Assembly (NCBI GenBank): GCA_030043865.1
Contig: JASHWZ010000058.1
Coordinates: forward strand, 1 to 29,198
Reading direction: 5' to 3'
DNA: 29,198 bases
DNA from: Thermoplasmata archaeon
Lineage (GTDB): Archaea > Thermoplasmatota > Thermoplasmata > Lutacidiplasmatales > UBA184
Part shown: piece after piece, positions 29,046 through 29,198 of the stretch
Numbering within the stretch: position 1 is the stretch's first letter
Layout of the letters: each line of letters begins with the position of its first letter
The notes under the pieces: model-generated
What the model was told of the DNA's origin: nothing
The model's input: only the letters and a program-made list of their open reading frames with translations
Database searches by the model: none
Translations under genes and position numbers: made by a program

Positions 29046-29198
29046 TCACGGAGGGGTCCGCCGGGCGAGGTAGACCGTGACGAGGTTGTCGAACCGGACG
29101 GTCCCCCCGAACTGCTCGTCGGCGATGCGGGCGAGCTCCGAGAGGAACCGACGCTGCTCCCCGACCGGACGGGTGCGGACGTCGGAGAAGCTCGACCA
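29046..29198 (-). CDS. C-terminal fragment of a probable class I SAM methyltransferase
   Basis: The minus-strand frame from the window edge to TGA at 29046-29048 encodes the last 50 residues of a protein whose start lies outside. It contains SSFSDVRTRPVGEQRRFLSE, then a helix and FGGTVRFDNLVTVYLARR before the stop. This ending, a helix followed by paired strands with VYLARR, resembles the C-terminus of small class I SAM-dependent methyltransferases (UbiE/DUF-type). The motif I glycine loop is not in view, so the call is tentative. It lies 33 bp upstream of mmsA and is probably co-transcribed with it. Confidence 0.55.
   Translation of the reverse strand, partial: WSSFSDVRTRPVGEQRRFLSELARIADEQFGGTVRFDNLVTVYLARRTPP

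Overview
The window looks like a chromosomal segment of a high-GC archaeon (roughly 70% G+C by eye). Many genes are preceded by TATA-like boxes (CTATATAG, CCTAAATA, ATTATATATA, GTTTAAC), several of them about 26-38 nt before an ATG or GTG, as in leaderless or near-leaderless archaeal transcripts. Genes inside operons, or with longer leaders, carry GGAGG-type ribosome binding sites instead. The PhoU-like regulator with an AbrB-type N-terminus, the tRNA-Leu without an encoded CCA, and a substrate-binding protein with an uncleaved-looking N-terminal anchor and many N-glycosylation sequons also point to Archaea. A Thermoplasmata-related soil or sediment lineage is my best guess, but the window holds no rRNA or other marker to prove it.

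Layout. (1) 1-3.2 kb: a cut-off [2Fe-2S] sarcosine-oxidase-alpha-like protein, a divergent AbrB-PhoU regulator, and on the minus strand a Fur-type domain without its DNA-binding half followed by an iron-ADH-fold protein that has lost most of its metal ligands. (2) 3.2-5.3 kb: a Nudix hydrolase, tRNA-Leu(CAG), an LsrF/DhnA-type class I aldolase and an Lrp/AsnC regulator. (3) 5.4-11.0 kb: a plus-strand run with glutamine synthetase (divergent from lrp), a TPR-like protein, a YtcJ-type amidohydrolase, an unrecognised protein and a saccharopine-dehydrogenase-family oxidoreductase. (4) 11.0-12.8 kb: an unusually AT-rich intergenic region, then a HemL-like class III aminotransferase with a low-complexity N-terminal extension. 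(5) 12.9-19.3 kb: a dppBCDF-type peptide/amine ABC importer, with its probable substrate-binding protein convergent on the other strand. (6) 19.4-29.2 kb: two aldehyde dehydrogenases in tandem, two more class III aminotransferases, an ACMSD-type amidohydrolase, an MFS transporter, a CoA-acylating methylmalonate/malonate-semialdehyde dehydrogenase and the tail of a methyltransferase-like protein.

How the parts fit. The right two-thirds read as a nitrogen and amine catabolism island: import (Dpp-type ABC, MFS), removal of amino groups (three class III aminotransferases), oxidation of the resulting semialdehydes (three aldehyde dehydrogenases), hydrolysis of cyclic or amide substrates (two amidohydrolases) and ammonium handling (glutamine synthetase beside an Lrp regulator). 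Specific routes such as putrescine-GABA-succinate or beta-alanine to acetyl-CoA are inference from family membership. The most unusual individual items are the Fur domain without a winged helix, the ADH fold with a dismantled metal site, dppC with an apparent CTG start, matching insertions in both Dpp ATPases, and the structured AT-rich region at 10,969-11,169. I found no insertion sequence, CRISPR array, phage gene or origin. No stretch over 300 bases lacks a gene.
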